Below, piece after piece: positions 1-8,598 of a stretch of DNA of 64,000 nt. Position 1 is the first letter of the stretch; the number at the start of each line of letters is the position of its first letter. Made by a program: the position numbers and the translations under genes. The stretch is taken from positions 23,288 through 87,287 of the forward strand of contig JAILPS010000033.1 of assembly GCA_024699325.1 (NCBI GenBank). The letters run 5' to 3'. The notes below the pieces were generated by a model. That model saw only the letters and a program-made list of their open reading frames with translations, had not been told where the DNA came from and did no database searches. This DNA comes from Lachnospiraceae bacterium. GTDB lineage: Bacteria; Bacillota; Clostridia; Lachnospirales; Lachnospiraceae.

Positions 1-1435
1 GGTTGATGCCAAGCTTTTTAAATGTCTGCTCATCCACAAATGAGAGGAGCACTGAGGAATGTGCCTCGCAGCCCTTGAGCTTAGCGAGCATGTTCATGGC
101 CTTCTCAGCCATGGTGTTGTTGGCCGCTGATATGGACAGCGCGATAAGTGTCTCATCCGTGTGAAGTCTGGGGTTCTTGCTTCCCAGATAATCTGTCTTA
201 AGCTTCTGGATTGGCTCGATTGCGCTTCTGGCGATGAGCTTATCCTCGTCGTTGATGCCTGCGAGTGTCTTAAGAGCATTAAGTAGCGCCGCTGATGCAG
301 CTCCGAGAAGGTCGCTTGTCTTACCTGTCACAATCCTTCCGTCGGGAAGCTCGATTGCAAATGCGGGATGTCCGGTCTCCTCCTCCTTCACGAGTGAAGC
401 TCCGATAACAGGTCTTGAATTCCTGTCAATTCCAGCCTGCTTCATGAGAAGCTCAAGCTTAAGGCGGTCATCCTTAGATTCGCCTGTCCTCTTCTGCTCG
501 CATAAACACTTATAATATCTTCTGATAATCTCCTGTCTGGAAGCCTCCTGGCATACCTCGTCGTCGATTATGCAGTTGCCAGCCATGTTGACGCCCATGT
601 CCGTAGGTGACTTATATGGGCTCTTGCCCGCGATAAGCTCAAACATGGCATTCACAACAGGGAATATCTCGATGTCTCTGTTATAGTTGACCGTGGTCTT
701 GCCGTATGCCTCTAGGTGGAACGGGTCGATCATGTTCACGTCGTTTAAGTCAGCTGTAGCAGCCTCGTATGCGAGGTTCACACAGTGCTTAAGCGGCAGG
801 TTCCATATTGGAAATGTCTCAAACTTAGCGTAGCCTGCCTTCACGCCCCTCTTGTATTCATGATAGAGCTGTGACAGACATGTAGCCATCTTGCCGCTTC
901 CAGGACCTGGCGCCGTAATCACAACGAGAGGTCTCGTGGTCTCGATATATTCGTTTTTGCCGTAGCCCTCATCGGAAACGATAAACTCAGGGTTTCCTGG
1001 ATATCCTGGTATCTTATAATGTCTGTAGGATTTGATGCCAAGCTTTAGGAGTCTCTCCTGAAAACTTACAGCCGAGGGCTGACCTGAGAACTTCGTAAGG
1101 CATACACTTCCCACATAGAGTCCGATGTTTCTGAACTCGTCGATAAGTCTCAAAACATCCATGTCATATGTTATGCCGTAGTCGCCTCTTATCTTGTTAG
1201 ATTCGATATCCTCTGCGCTGATTACCACGACAATCTCTGCCTGATCCTTAATCTGTAAAAGCATCTGAAGCTTGCTGTCAGGCTTAAATCCGGGCAGAAC
1301 CCTCGACGCGTGATAGTCGTCAAACAACTTGCCGCCAAACTCTAAGTAGAGCTTATTGTCAAACTGGGCAATCCTCTCCTTGATGTGCTCTGACTGCATT
1401 TTGAGGTATTTGTCGTTGTCAAATCCGATTTTCAT
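1..1435 (-). CDS. DUF1846 family protein, 3' end outside the window
   Basis: The reading frame is open from an ATG at 1435 to the window edge, giving 478 residues without a stop. The protein begins MKIGFDNDKYLKMQSEHIKE and contains TAPGPGSGKMATCLSQLYHE at about residue 177, a glycine-rich loop resembling a nucleotide-binding loop. This matches my memory of the DUF1846 family, soluble cytoplasmic proteins of about 500 residues common in Firmicutes whose biochemical role is not settled. About 20-30 C-terminal residues are probably missing. A GA-rich stretch (GAGTGG) precedes the ATG as a weak ribosome site. The next gene upstream ends in a terminator at 1544-1580, so this gene needs its own promoter in the 1436-1543 gap; I see no convincing one. 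The family call is from sequence recall, not a search. Confidence 0.8.
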   Translation of the reverse strand, partial: MKIGFDNDKYLKMQSEHIKERIAQFDNKLYLEFGGKLFDDYHASRVLPGFKPDSKLQMLLQIKDQAEIVVVISAEDIESNKIRGDYGITYDMDVLRLIDEFRNIGLYVGSVCLTKFSGQPSAVSFQERLLKLGIKSYRHYKIPGYPGNPEFIVSDEGYGKNEYIETTRPLVVITAPGPGSGKMATCLSQLYHEYKRGVKAGYAKFETFPIWNLPLKHCVNLAYEAATADLNDVNMIDPFHLEAYGKTTVNYNRDIEIFPVVNAMFELIAGKSPYKSPTDMGVNMAGNCIIDDEVCQEASRQEIIRRYYKCLCEQKRTGESKDDRLKLELLMKQAGIDRNSRPVIGASLVKEEETGHPAFAIELPDGRIVTGKTSDLLGAASAALLNALKTLAGINDEDKLIARSAIEPIQKLKTDYLGSKNPRLHTDETLIALSISAANNTMAEKAMNMLAKLKGCEAHSSVLLSFVDEQTFKKLGIN

Positions 1436-1543
1436 TTTCCACTCTTTCCCACTCTAAAATACGAGTGTCTGTCAATAAACAATAATCTGTTATATTTTAT
1501 CAAAAGAGCATTTATGTGTCAACAAGACATCTGTGATTCACGC

Positions 1544-1580
1544 AAAAAAAACGCTTCGGAGAAGTTCCTCCAAAGCGTTA
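1544..1580 (-). terminator. Rho-independent terminator after the 113-residue gene
   Basis: A 10-bp stem (1551-1560 with 1570-1579, one G-U pair) is followed on the minus strand by seven T residues. It lies 16 nt past the stop of the gene at 1596-1937. Confidence 0.85.
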
Positions 1581-1595
1581 TAAAACTAAGAAATA

Positions 1596-1937
1596 TTACT
1601 CAATTTTTTCGAAGATACCATATCCTCTGAAGCCGCGGCCGTTGACCTTGGCATAGATTGAAACCTGCTGACCGTCAGCTGCCTCTGTTACAGGCTTACC
1701 CTCGAGATCATACATCTCTGCAACCTCGATGATAAAATCTGTTGAGTTGTCGGCCATCTTACAGTAATCTCCAACCTTAAGAACACCAAATCTAACCTTA
1801 CCTACAACTCCGTTGGATGAAAGACCACTTGGTACAAAATACGTGTGATTAGGGCTTAAATTGTACTTTACAATGTCGTCTTCTGTTTCGTCCTTCTTAT
1901 CGTTGTTCTTTTTCTTAAAAACATCAAATAAACCCAT
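1596..1937 (-). CDS. Small protein with EF-Tu domain-2-like beta-barrel
   Basis: This 113-residue soluble protein starts at an ATG preceded by GAGGTG. Residues 1-20 are lysine/aspartate-rich (GLFDVFKKKNNDKK), a style common at the start of small cytoplasmic Firmicutes proteins. From about residue 45 the pattern GKVRFGVLKVGDYCKM, then VAEMYDLEGKPVTEAADGQQ and VSIYAKVNGRGFRGYGIFEK, resembles domain 2 of translational GTPases: a G.V..G.LKVGD strand followed by a hydrophobic strand, an A.DGQ turn and a final V...G strand. No GTPase domain is present. The gene stands alone between a terminator and the pdxK/pdxY gene. Function is unknown; the fold is my inference from the motif order. Confidence 0.75.
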   Translation of the reverse strand: MGLFDVFKKKNNDKKDETEDDIVKYNLSPNHTYFVPSGLSSNGVVGKVRFGVLKVGDYCKMADNSTDFIIEVAEMYDLEGKPVTEAADGQQVSIYAKVNGRGFRGYGIFEKIE

Positions 1938-2075
1938 GACTACACCTCACAAAAATTTGTATTGACATAATTTTAACATATTATTTTTATTATTCAAGAC
2001 AATTTTAGAAAAAAATGTATAAAACTACGCATCATGCCCCAAGCATTCGCATGAGGTATATTTTAGGGGTTATTT

Positions 2076-2891
2076 CTATCTATTTCTAGCTAAAACCTTC
2101 TCGAATTTCACACCATATGGATGGTTGGGATCGCTGTCGGTCTCCTTAATGCACTCCACTATGAAGTCGCAGCTGTCCTTAATCGTGTCATACATACTGC
2201 TTCCGTTTAGGAGTTTTCCGATGAGGAGACTTGAGAAGATATCGCCGGTTCCGTGGTAGCTCTTCTCCTGTCTTTGGGCGTAGTATTCTGTGATATCGCC
2301 CGTGCTCTTGACATAGCTCATAGCGCCGATATTAGTTGGATCCGTGCTGACGCCTGTAAGGATTACTGTCTCAGGGCCTAAGTCAGCCAGGCGCTTAACC
2401 ATCTCTATGTATTCGTCCCTCTTCATATCCTCCCTGTAGTCCTCCCCTAAGAGAAATGCGGCCTCAGTGATGTTGGGAAGGATGATATCCGCCTCACGGA
2501 CAAGACTCTTCATACCCTCAACTATCTCCGGGCCAAGTGCCGGATAGAGCTTGCCGTGGTCTGCCATGGCAGGGTCAACATAGAGCTTGCCGCCAGGATT
2601 TAACATGCTCCTCATGTCCTTGATCATGTCAAACTGTCTCGCATCACCTATGTAGCCTGTGTAGATGCCGTCGAAGGTTATATTCTCCTTCTTCCAGTGA
2701 TCAATAATCTTAGCCATCTCCTCTGTCAGGTCTAAAAATGTGAAGCCTGTAAAGCCTCCCGTGTGTGTGCTTAGAATTCCTGAGGGAAGAATAGCCGTCT
2801 CCACTCCATATGCGCTTAATACAGGCAGTGCAACCGTAAGCGAGCACTGTCCGTAACATGAAATATCCTGTACTGAAACTATCTTGCTCAT
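2076..2891 (-). CDS. pdxY: Pyridoxal/pyridoxamine kinase (PdxY/PdxK type)
   Basis: This is a ribokinase-fold kinase that phosphorylates pyridoxal, pyridoxamine or pyridoxine at the 5' hydroxyl for vitamin B6 salvage. The 271-residue protein has the N-terminal VQDISCYGQCSLTVALPVLS substrate region, the central VDPAMADHGKLY segment (about 125-135) and the C-terminal GTGDIFSSLLIG motif (about 215-226), whose Asp is the catalytic base in this family. I placed the start at 2891 because AGAGG lies just upstream. An in-frame extension of 22 residues exists but lacks a ribosome site and begins with an unlikely sequence. DegV is encoded just upstream, separated by a hairpin. The choice between the pdxY and pdxK names is not decidable from sequence. 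Confidence 0.88.
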   Translation of the reverse strand: MSKIVSVQDISCYGQCSLTVALPVLSAYGVETAILPSGILSTHTGGFTGFTFLDLTEEMAKIIDHWKKENITFDGIYTGYIGDARQFDMIKDMRSMLNPGGKLYVDPAMADHGKLYPALGPEIVEGMKSLVREADIILPNITEAAFLLGEDYREDMKRDEYIEMVKRLADLGPETVILTGVSTDPTNIGAMSYVKSTGDITEYYAQRQEKSYHGTGDIFSSLLIGKLLNGSSMYDTIKDSCDFIVECIKETDSDPNHPYGVKFEKVLARNR

Positions 2892-2994
2892 ACCAAACCT
2901 CTTTTCTAAAACTTTTGACTGTATTATACACGCATCTGGTCTTATTGAAATAACCATTTTTATTATTTTTTATATGGTCAGTTTTGGCATAATA

Positions 2995-3017
2995 ATAGGG
3001 AGCATCCCGCTCCCTAT
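2995..3017 (-). terminator. Hairpin after degV
   Basis: A perfect 9-bp stem (2995-3003 with 3009-3017) lies directly after the degV stop. The minus-strand continuation is AT-rich (TTATTATG) but not a clean T run, so termination may be partial and could let degV transcripts reach pdxY. Confidence 0.6.
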
Positions 3018-3019
3018 AT

Positions 3020-3955
3020 TTACAGATATTTAAATATCTCAGGTCTTACATAGTTTTCAGGCTTACCGCCCAGCTCTCTGTCATAGCCCATGAAGAACAT
3101 GGCGATGGTGTCAGGTCCCACATGTGAGCCCGTGCAGTAATCGTATGAGGTGTTTATGACCTCCTTAACCTTCACCTTGTTGGTGATGCGCTCAATCACA
3201 TACAACGAATCCGCATAGCTGTCGGCGTGGGCGATACCTATAATCTGCTTCTCAGGCTCCACAATGTTATCTATGACATAGTCAGCCAGCTCGTCTAAAA
3301 CCTTCTTGCGGCCGCGGCACTTCTTGTACTGCACGATGAATCCCTCGGCATTGCCTCGAAGTATCGGCTTGATGCTAAGAATGTTGCCAACTAACGCAAC
3401 GCTTGACTTAATTCTTCCCGTGTGGGCCAGATATTTAAGATTATCTACCGTAAATGTTCCATTCATGTGGGGAACAGCGCCTGTCAACAGCTCTGCGATC
3501 CTGTCGATATCCATCCCCTTATCCCTGAACGTCACGGCATATATTGCAAGAATTCCCTGCGCGAGGGATGCGTTGAGTGAATCCACCAGTCTGATCTTGC
3601 GGTCCGGATACTCCTCTGTAAGCTCCTGCGCTGCCAGTCTTGCAGCGTTAAATGTTCCGCTTATGTTGCTGCTCAGAGAAATATATAAAATATCCTCGCC
3701 GCCCTTTAATACAGGCTCAAACACGCTCACAAAATCCGCCGTGTTTATAAGGCTTGTCTTAACCTCTGCGCCGGCTCTTATCTTGTTGTAGTATTCCTTG
3801 CCCTTGACGCGCTCCTCCTCGAGGGACAAATCAGGGTCAAAGCACACTAACTTCTCTCCGTCCACATAGTTTACAAATGATATAACGTTGATGCCGTATT
3901 TTCTGACATCCACAGCCGGAATATTGGCTCCGGAATCCACAAAAACCTGAAACAT
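3020..3955 (-). CDS. DegV family fatty-acid-binding protein
   Basis: DegV/FakB proteins bind a fatty acid and present it to the kinase FakA for entry into phospholipid synthesis. The 311-residue protein has the family's hallmark N-terminal VDSGANIPAVDVRKYGINVI, the SLINTADFVSVFEPVLKGGE region (about 90), the ISLSSNISGTFNAARLAAQE motif (about 112-131) and the VDNLKYLAHTGRIK motif (about 180). Start: GGAGG lies 6 nt before the ATG at 3955; the four extra N-terminal codons begin at a TTG that overlaps the ribosome site. No fakA-like kinase gene is adjacent, so the partner must be elsewhere. Confidence 0.88.
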   Translation of the reverse strand: MFQVFVDSGANIPAVDVRKYGINVISFVNYVDGEKLVCFDPDLSLEEERVKGKEYYNKIRAGAEVKTSLINTADFVSVFEPVLKGGEDILYISLSSNISGTFNAARLAAQELTEEYPDRKIRLVDSLNASLAQGILAIYAVTFRDKGMDIDRIAELLTGAVPHMNGTFTVDNLKYLAHTGRIKSSVALVGNILSIKPILRGNAEGFIVQYKKCRGRKKVLDELADYVIDNIVEPEKQIIGIAHADSYADSLYVIERITNKVKVKEVINTSYDYCTGSHVGPDTIAMFFMGYDRELGGKPENYVRPEIFKYL

Positions 3956-4027
3956 AACTGCCTCCAATAGAATTACCTATGAGACATTATATATGGTTTT
4001 TAAAACTATGTCTAGGGTTTTTTAAAA

Positions 4028-4564
4028 TTATTTGCCGCTCATGGGGCATGCGCCACATCCCTGTGAAGGATAAACAGGGGCGTCCAAATCCCTCATCTCA
4101 TAGAGCATGGCAACGGCCTGGCTTGAGATGCCAAGTCCCTGTCCTGTGAAGCCCAAGCCCTCCTCGGTTGTGGCCTTCACATTGACCTGCTCCACATCAA
4201 TCTTAAGGGCTCTGGCGATATTCTCCCTCATCTCATCCCTGTAGGGCGCCATCTTAGGCTTCTGCGCGATTATGGTGGCGTCGATATTGCCGATCACATA
4301 GCCCCTGTCTGAGAGAAGTCTTCCGACCTCCTCCATAAGCTTTAAGCTGTCAGCATCCTTATACTTAATGTCCGTGTCCGGGAAATGTTTTCCGATATCC
4401 CCCATGGCTGCGGCTCCGAGAAGCGCATCCATCACAGCGTGAAGCAAAACATCTGCGTCAGAGTGTCCAACCAATCCCAGCTCATATGGAATCTCCACTC
4501 CTCCGATTATAAGTTTTCTATTCTCTCCTAGTTTATGAACATCATAGCCCATTCCTACTCTCAT
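4028..4564 (-). CDS. ispF: 2-C-methyl-D-erythritol 2,4-cyclodiphosphate synthase
   Basis: IspF makes the cyclic diphosphate intermediate of the MEP isoprenoid pathway. Visible metal and substrate motifs are GYDVHKLG (Asp8, His10), [20 protein letters not shown] (about 37-56), [11 protein letters not shown] and the [20 protein letters not shown] segment. The start at 4564 follows GGAGGTTTGTT; an upstream extension covers the tRNA terminator and is not real. The protein is 178 residues, about 20 longer than the usual 157-160: after the normal end it carries a tail, [20 protein letters not shown], with two cysteines. No ispD is adjacent. Confidence 0.93.
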   Translation of the reverse strand: MRVGMGYDVHKLGENRKLIIGGVEIPYELGLVGHSDADVLLHAVMDALLGAAAMGDIGKHFPDTDIKYKDADSLKLMEEVGRLLSDRGYVIGNIDATIIAQKPKMAPYRDEMRENIARALKIDVEQVNVKATTEEGLGFTGQGLGISSQAVAMLYEMRDLDAPVYPSQGCGACPMSGK

Positions 4565-4630
4565 AACAAACCTCCAAAAATATAGTTTAATCAATATATC
4601 ACATGAGGCGACATATTTCAACAAAACAAA

Positions 4631-4653
4631 AGACCACCGAAATTCGGTGGTCT
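4631..4653 (-). terminator. Terminator of the tRNA pair
   Basis: A perfect 9-bp stem (AGACCACCG with CGGTGGTCT, 5-nt loop) is followed on the minus strand by TTTGTTTTGT. It lies 4 nt past the 3' end of tRNA-Met. Confidence 0.85.
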
Positions 4654-4657
4654 TAAG

Positions 4658-4731
4658 TAGCGGAGAGGAGATTCGAACTCTTGACACTACGGGTATGAAC
4701 CGTATGCTCTAGCCAACTGAGCTACTCCGCC
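4658..4731 (-). tRNA. tRNA-Met (anticodon CAU)
   Basis: The 74-nt gene folds as a cloverleaf on the minus strand. Acceptor stem is GGCGGAG with CTCCGCT (first pair G-U), D-arm is GCTCAGTTGGCTAGAGC, the anticodon loop is TTCATAC inside TACGG/CCGTA, and the T loop is TTCGAAT. The discriminator is A and CCA is not encoded. The paired first position argues against initiator tRNA; elongator Met is most likely, and the lysidine-type Ile tRNA cannot be fully excluded. Confidence 0.92.
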
Positions 4732-4734
4732 ATA

Positions 4735-4834
4735 GTCGCGAATGAGTGGGACCTATAGGGCTCGAACCTATGACCCTCTGCTTGTAAGGCAGATGCTCTC
4801 CCAGCTGAGCTAAGATCCCATGTCCATTCGCGAC
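4735..4834 (-). other. Inverted repeat bracketing tRNA-Val
   Basis: GTCGCGAAT at 4735-4743 and its exact reverse complement ATTCGCGAC at 4826-4834 flank the tRNA-Val gene within 4-7 nt of its ends. In the primary transcript they could pair and extend the acceptor stem region. Confidence 0.8.
4747..4819 (-). tRNA. tRNA-Val (anticodon UAC)
   Basis: The 73-nt cloverleaf on the minus strand has acceptor GGGATCT with AGGTCCC (one G-U), D-arm GCTCAGCTGGGAGAGC, anticodon loop CTTACAA in a TCTGC/GCAGA stem, and T loop TTCGAGC. The discriminator is A and CCA is not encoded. It is transcribed ahead of tRNA-Met, 15 nt apart. Confidence 0.95.
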
Positions 4835-4887
4835 TTTGCCATTATATGGTATAGTGTCAGAATTGTCAAGCAATTTTTTAACAAATT

Positions 4888-6660
4888 TTATGCAACTGTC
4901 TGAGCTGTGTACAACTTGTAGTATGCACCATGTTTTGCCATCAGCTCATCATGTGTTCCACACTCTGTTATGCCGCCGTCAGATATGTACATAATCTTGT
5001 CGCAGTTTTTGATTGTGGAGAGTCTGTGGGCAATGATAAAGCTGGTTCTGCCCTCCAGCATGGCGTTGAGTCCGGTCTGCAGCGCGCGCTCTGTCTGCAC
5101 GTCAATGCTTGAAGTAGCCTCGTCAAGAATAAGAATTCTCGGGTCTGAAATCAGGGTTCTTGCAAAACTTATAAGCTGCTTCTGGCCCTGGCTCAAGAGA
5201 CTGCCTCGCTCCTTAACTTCGCTCTCATAGCCGTCAGGCATAGCGCTTATGAAGTCGTCAGCGCACACAACCCTGGCAGCATTTTTAATCTCCTCATCGG
5301 TCGCATCGAGCTTGCCGTATCTTATGTTATCGGCAATGGTTCCCGAGAAGATGAAGCTGTCCTGCATCATGATGCCCATCTGGGATCTTAAGGAGTGCAA
5401 TGTCACCTTGGAGATATCCTGTCCGTCGATAAGCACCTGGCCGGAGTTAAGATTATAGAATCTGGAGATAAGATTGACTATGGTTGACTTGCCGGCGCCC
5501 GTAGGGCCAACTAAAGCCACGCTCTCTCCAGGTTTAACGCTAAATGAAACATTGTCAAGGACGGGCTTGCCCTCCTCGTATGAGAAGCACACATTCTTAA
5601 ACTCCACCTCTCCCTTAATCTCAGGAAGAAGTGTGGCGTCAGGTGCGTCGTCAACTGTGACAGGCTCATCCATGGTCTCAAAAATACGCTCAAGATAGGC
5701 GATATTGTTGATAAAGTTGTTGAAGATATTGCCAAGGTTCAGGATTGGCTGCCAGAATCTGGCCGCATATGAAGTCATGGCTACGATTACGCCGACTGTG
5801 ACCTCTCCTCTGCCGATGACAAGCAGTCCCACAAGGTAGAGCGCTGCTCTTACGCCTACAGAGACATTGTCAATGCTCGGCCATACAAGGTTGGAATACT
5901 TGACTGCCTCGTACCACGCCTCACGGCACTGTCCTGATAAATCCGCAAATATCTTCTCGTTTTCGTCCTCTCTCGCGAAGGCTCTGGTAACTCTGGCACC
6001 TGTGATATTCTCCTGCAGATAGCCGTTTAGGTTGGAGTTTTTGTTTGAAACCTTCTGCCATGCCCTTCTCTGATGGTTTTTGATATAGCCCATGATGAGC
6101 ATGAGAACAGGCACGCCGGCAAGCACAACCAGGCTTAGGCTCACGTCCACCATAAACATGAAGATCACGATGAAAACCATGTTGATGCACTCAAGGATTA
6201 CGTTGATGATACCGTTTGAGAGCATATCTGAGACAGAGTTTACATAGTTTACAACTCTAATCTGGATCTTGCCGTGTGGTCTGTCATCAAAATACTGGAA
6301 GGACAGCTTCTGAAGATGTCCGAACAGATCTCTTCTGATGTCAAATATTATGTTCTGACCCACAATATTCATGATTCTGGATCTTACAGCCGAAAAAGTG
6401 ACGCTCACAAGATAGATTCCTATAAGCATTGCGCCCAGAAGAACCAGCTCCTGCTTATTCTTCTCAGGTATCGTCACATCCAGCGCGTGCTGTGTGACCA
6501 TTGGCGCAAGCAAACCTGTTCCCGCGGCTACTGCCGACAAAAGCAGGGCGCAGATCATCTGTTTAGCGTATTTCTTGATATATACAGAGGCTCTCAGCAA
6601 ATGTCTGAAGTCAAATGGCTTCTCAAGTTTTTCGTCCTGACCATAGGTATTTCTTGCCAT
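4888..6660 (-). CDS. ABC exporter half-transporter, catalytic-site subunit
   Basis: A 590-residue half-transporter: six membrane helices in residues 30-320 (ABC type-1 exporter domain) followed by a nucleotide-binding domain. Walker A is GPTGAGKS (385-392), the signature is LLSQGQKQ (about 488-495) and Walker B is LILDEATS with the canonical catalytic Glu514. The signature has LSQGQ instead of LSGGQ. The gene starts within the stop of its partner (TAATG overlap) and its GGAGGTG ribosome site lies inside the partner's end, indicating translational coupling. With the neighbouring subunit it forms a heterodimeric exporter of the LmrCD/BmrCD/TM287-288 kind. The substrate (drug, lipid or peptide) cannot be told. 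Confidence 0.88.
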   Translation of the reverse strand: MARNTYGQDEKLEKPFDFRHLLRASVYIKKYAKQMICALLLSAVAAGTGLLAPMVTQHALDVTIPEKNKQELVLLGAMLIGIYLVSVTFSAVRSRIMNIVGQNIIFDIRRDLFGHLQKLSFQYFDDRPHGKIQIRVVNYVNSVSDMLSNGIINVILECINMVFIVIFMFMVDVSLSLVVLAGVPVLMLIMGYIKNHQRRAWQKVSNKNSNLNGYLQENITGARVTRAFAREDENEKIFADLSGQCREAWYEAVKYSNLVWPSIDNVSVGVRAALYLVGLLVIGRGEVTVGVIVAMTSYAARFWQPILNLGNIFNNFINNIAYLERIFETMDEPVTVDDAPDATLLPEIKGEVEFKNVCFSYEEGKPVLDNVSFSVKPGESVALVGPTGAGKSTIVNLISRFYNLNSGQVLIDGQDISKVTLHSLRSQMGIMMQDSFIFSGTIADNIRYGKLDATDEEIKNAARVVCADDFISAMPDGYESEVKERGSLLSQGQKQLISFARTLISDPRILILDEATSSIDVQTERALQTGLNAMLEGRTSFIIAHRLSTIKNCDKIMYISDGGITECGTHDELMAKHGAYYKLYTAQTVA

Positions 6661-8429
6661 TATGCCACACCTCCATTCTGAAGTTTTACAAGCTCATAGT
6701 AGTAGCCCTTTTTGGCAACTAACTCGTCATGAGTTCCCTGCTCCGTAATCTGACCGTTTCTCAATATAAATATCTGGTCAGCGTCCTTGGTTGAGGAGAT
6801 TCTCTGGGCGATTATGATCTTGGTGCAAGGAAAGCTCAGATTTCTAAGGCTCTCCTGAATATTCTTCTCGGTCTCCATATCGACCGCACTTGTTGTATCG
6901 TCAAGTATCAGAATTGAGGGCTCGATTGCGAGGGCTCTCGCAAGGGAAATTCTCTGCTTCTGACCTCCGGAGAGACCCACGCCTCTCTCGCCTATGATGG
7001 TTCCATAGCCCTCGGGAAGCTCCTCTATAAACTCCCTGGCAGCGGCGTGCTTGGCATATCTTCTGACCCTGCTCTCAGGCATGTCGATATCGCCGTAGGC
7101 GATATTGCCGTCGATTGAGTCTGAATACAGGAGCACATCCTGGGTAGCCAGTCCGATATTCTTCCTGAGCTGCTCCTGCTTAAGGTCTCTTATATCCACG
7201 CCGTCAATTCTCACACTTCCCTCTGAAGGGTCGTAGAATCTTGGAATCAGCTGGATAAGAGAGGTTTTGCCGCTTCCGGTCTCGCCCATGATTGCGATGG
7301 TCTGGCCGGGCTTGATATGCATATTTAAATCCCTGATAATCGGGAGCTTATCGTATGAAAATGACACATGGTCAAACACGATATCGCCCTCAAATCTTCC
7401 GGGGTGATCTATGGCATCAGCCTTATCCACAACTACAGGCTCAGCCATGTCAAGCTCTATAATCTTGGCGCTTGCAGCTGAGAAGCGCTGGAATTCATTT
7501 AAGACATTGCCCAAGCTTCGCATAGGGTTTGCAAGAGCCCATGTGAGCGTTGAAAATGCCACATACTGTCCGCTTGTGAGTCTTCCGTCGATCATGGCGA
7601 TACCGCCTACGATTAAGAGGATTACAGGGAGCATGTTGGCCACCATTTCAATAAAGGGGAAGAATGTGAGCCATGTGAGCACAGTCTTCTTGTTAGCCTT
7701 AGAGTACTCTGTGTTCGCCTCTTTAAACTTCGCAATCTCATAGTCCTCTCTTGCAAATGCTCTTACGACTCTGTTTCCTGAGATATTTTCCTGTGTGGCT
7801 GTGTTCATGAGGCTTAAGCGCTCACGGAGAGCCTCGTGCATGGGCTTAACCCTGTTGCGGAATGCCCCCGTAAGTATCATGATTACAGGCGCAGTGATCA
7901 AAAGACATGCAGCGACCTGCACATCAAGTATCAAAAAGTATACTGCGGCACTTCCAAACAGAACAACGCACTCCACAAGCATTCTGACAACCCACGCGAT
8001 CATGTGGCGCACAGCGTCTAAGTCTCCTGTGAGTCTGGTCATCAGATCGCCTGTCCTAAACCTGTCATAGAAGCTCATATCCTGATGCTCAAGCTTGTCG
8101 AAAAGCCTGTTTCTGACCTTATACAGGATATTCTGTGAGACCTTCTCATAGGTCATACACGCACAATAAACTATGATTGTTCTCGTAAATGTGAGAAGAA
8201 CCATAGCTGCAACCTCAACTATCAGAAGTGTTGGATTATTCTCAAGATTGTGGGCTGCATTCTCCCCTGTGAGGAAATCATCCACAATAAGCTGTGAGAA
8301 ATACGGTACGGTCAGCTGCATGACGTTGTAAACAACGGTCAAAAATATACCCCAGACATAGAGAAGGCGATTGCCCTCCATCTGTTTTAGCAGCCAGCCA
8401 ATTCTTGATGTTTCTGAACCAGTTTTCAT
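6660..8429 (-). CDS. ABC exporter half-transporter, degenerate-site subunit
   Basis: This 589-residue protein has six membrane helices in about the first 310 residues and a nucleotide-binding domain with Walker A GETGSGKTS, signature GLSGGQKQ and Walker B ILILDDTTSAVD. Asp replaces the catalytic Glu after Walker B, the hallmark of the degenerate site in heterodimeric exporters; the partner has Glu there but a changed signature. The pair should therefore have one hydrolysing and one regulatory ATP site. I chose the ATG at 8429 with AGGAGA upstream; two extra codons begin at TTG. It is the first gene of a two-gene operon; a promoter with a cre-like site lies at 8483-8534. Confidence 0.88.
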   Translation of the reverse strand: MKTGSETSRIGWLLKQMEGNRLLYVWGIFLTVVYNVMQLTVPYFSQLIVDDFLTGENAAHNLENNPTLLIVEVAAMVLLTFTRTIIVYCACMTYEKVSQNILYKVRNRLFDKLEHQDMSFYDRFRTGDLMTRLTGDLDAVRHMIAWVVRMLVECVVLFGSAAVYFLILDVQVAACLLITAPVIMILTGAFRNRVKPMHEALRERLSLMNTATQENISGNRVVRAFAREDYEIAKFKEANTEYSKANKKTVLTWLTFFPFIEMVANMLPVILLIVGGIAMIDGRLTSGQYVAFSTLTWALANPMRSLGNVLNEFQRFSAASAKIIELDMAEPVVVDKADAIDHPGRFEGDIVFDHVSFSYDKLPIIRDLNMHIKPGQTIAIMGETGSGKTSLIQLIPRFYDPSEGSVRIDGVDIRDLKQEQLRKNIGLATQDVLLYSDSIDGNIAYGDIDMPESRVRRYAKHAAAREFIEELPEGYGTIIGERGVGLSGGQKQRISLARALAIEPSILILDDTTSAVDMETEKNIQESLRNLSFPCTKIIIAQRISSTKDADQIFILRNGQITEQGTHDELVAKKGYYYELVKLQNGGVA

Positions 8430-8482
8430 AATCAATCTCTCCTGCTCAAATTAACCCCAACCAAAATACAACTTCAATGAAC

Positions 8483-8534
8483 ATTTTTACTACTTTTATT
8501 ATTATTGTCAAGCCTTTTTGCAAACGTTTACAAT
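8483..8534 (-). promoter_or_regulatory. Promoter with cre-like operator ahead of the ABC exporter
   Basis: On the minus strand TTGACA (8506-8511) is followed 16-17 nt later by a weak -10 (TAAAAA or AAAAAT, 8483-8489). Just upstream, 8518-8534 reads TTGCAAACGTTTACAAT on the plus strand and fits the catabolite-responsive consensus WTGNAARCGNWWWCAWW at every position. Its position upstream of -35 would suit activation rather than blocking, if it is functional. Confidence 0.55.
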
Positions 8535-8552
8535 AAAAAATTTATAAATGAA

Positions 8553-8580
8553 AAGAATCCCCAAAAATATGGGGATTCTT
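8553..8580 (-). terminator. Terminator after the glycosyltransferase gene
   Basis: A perfect 10-bp stem AAGAATCCCC/GGGGATTCTT with an 8-nt AT loop, then a T-rich minus-strand tail. It lies 18 nt past the stop at 8599. Confidence 0.8.
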
Positions 8581-8598
8581 TAATTAATTTCGTGCATT

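Noticed and set aside
2892..2957. A longer N terminus for the pyridoxal kinase
   Set aside because: It lacks a ribosome site, and the family's N terminus begins at the ATG at 2891, which has AGAGG upstream.
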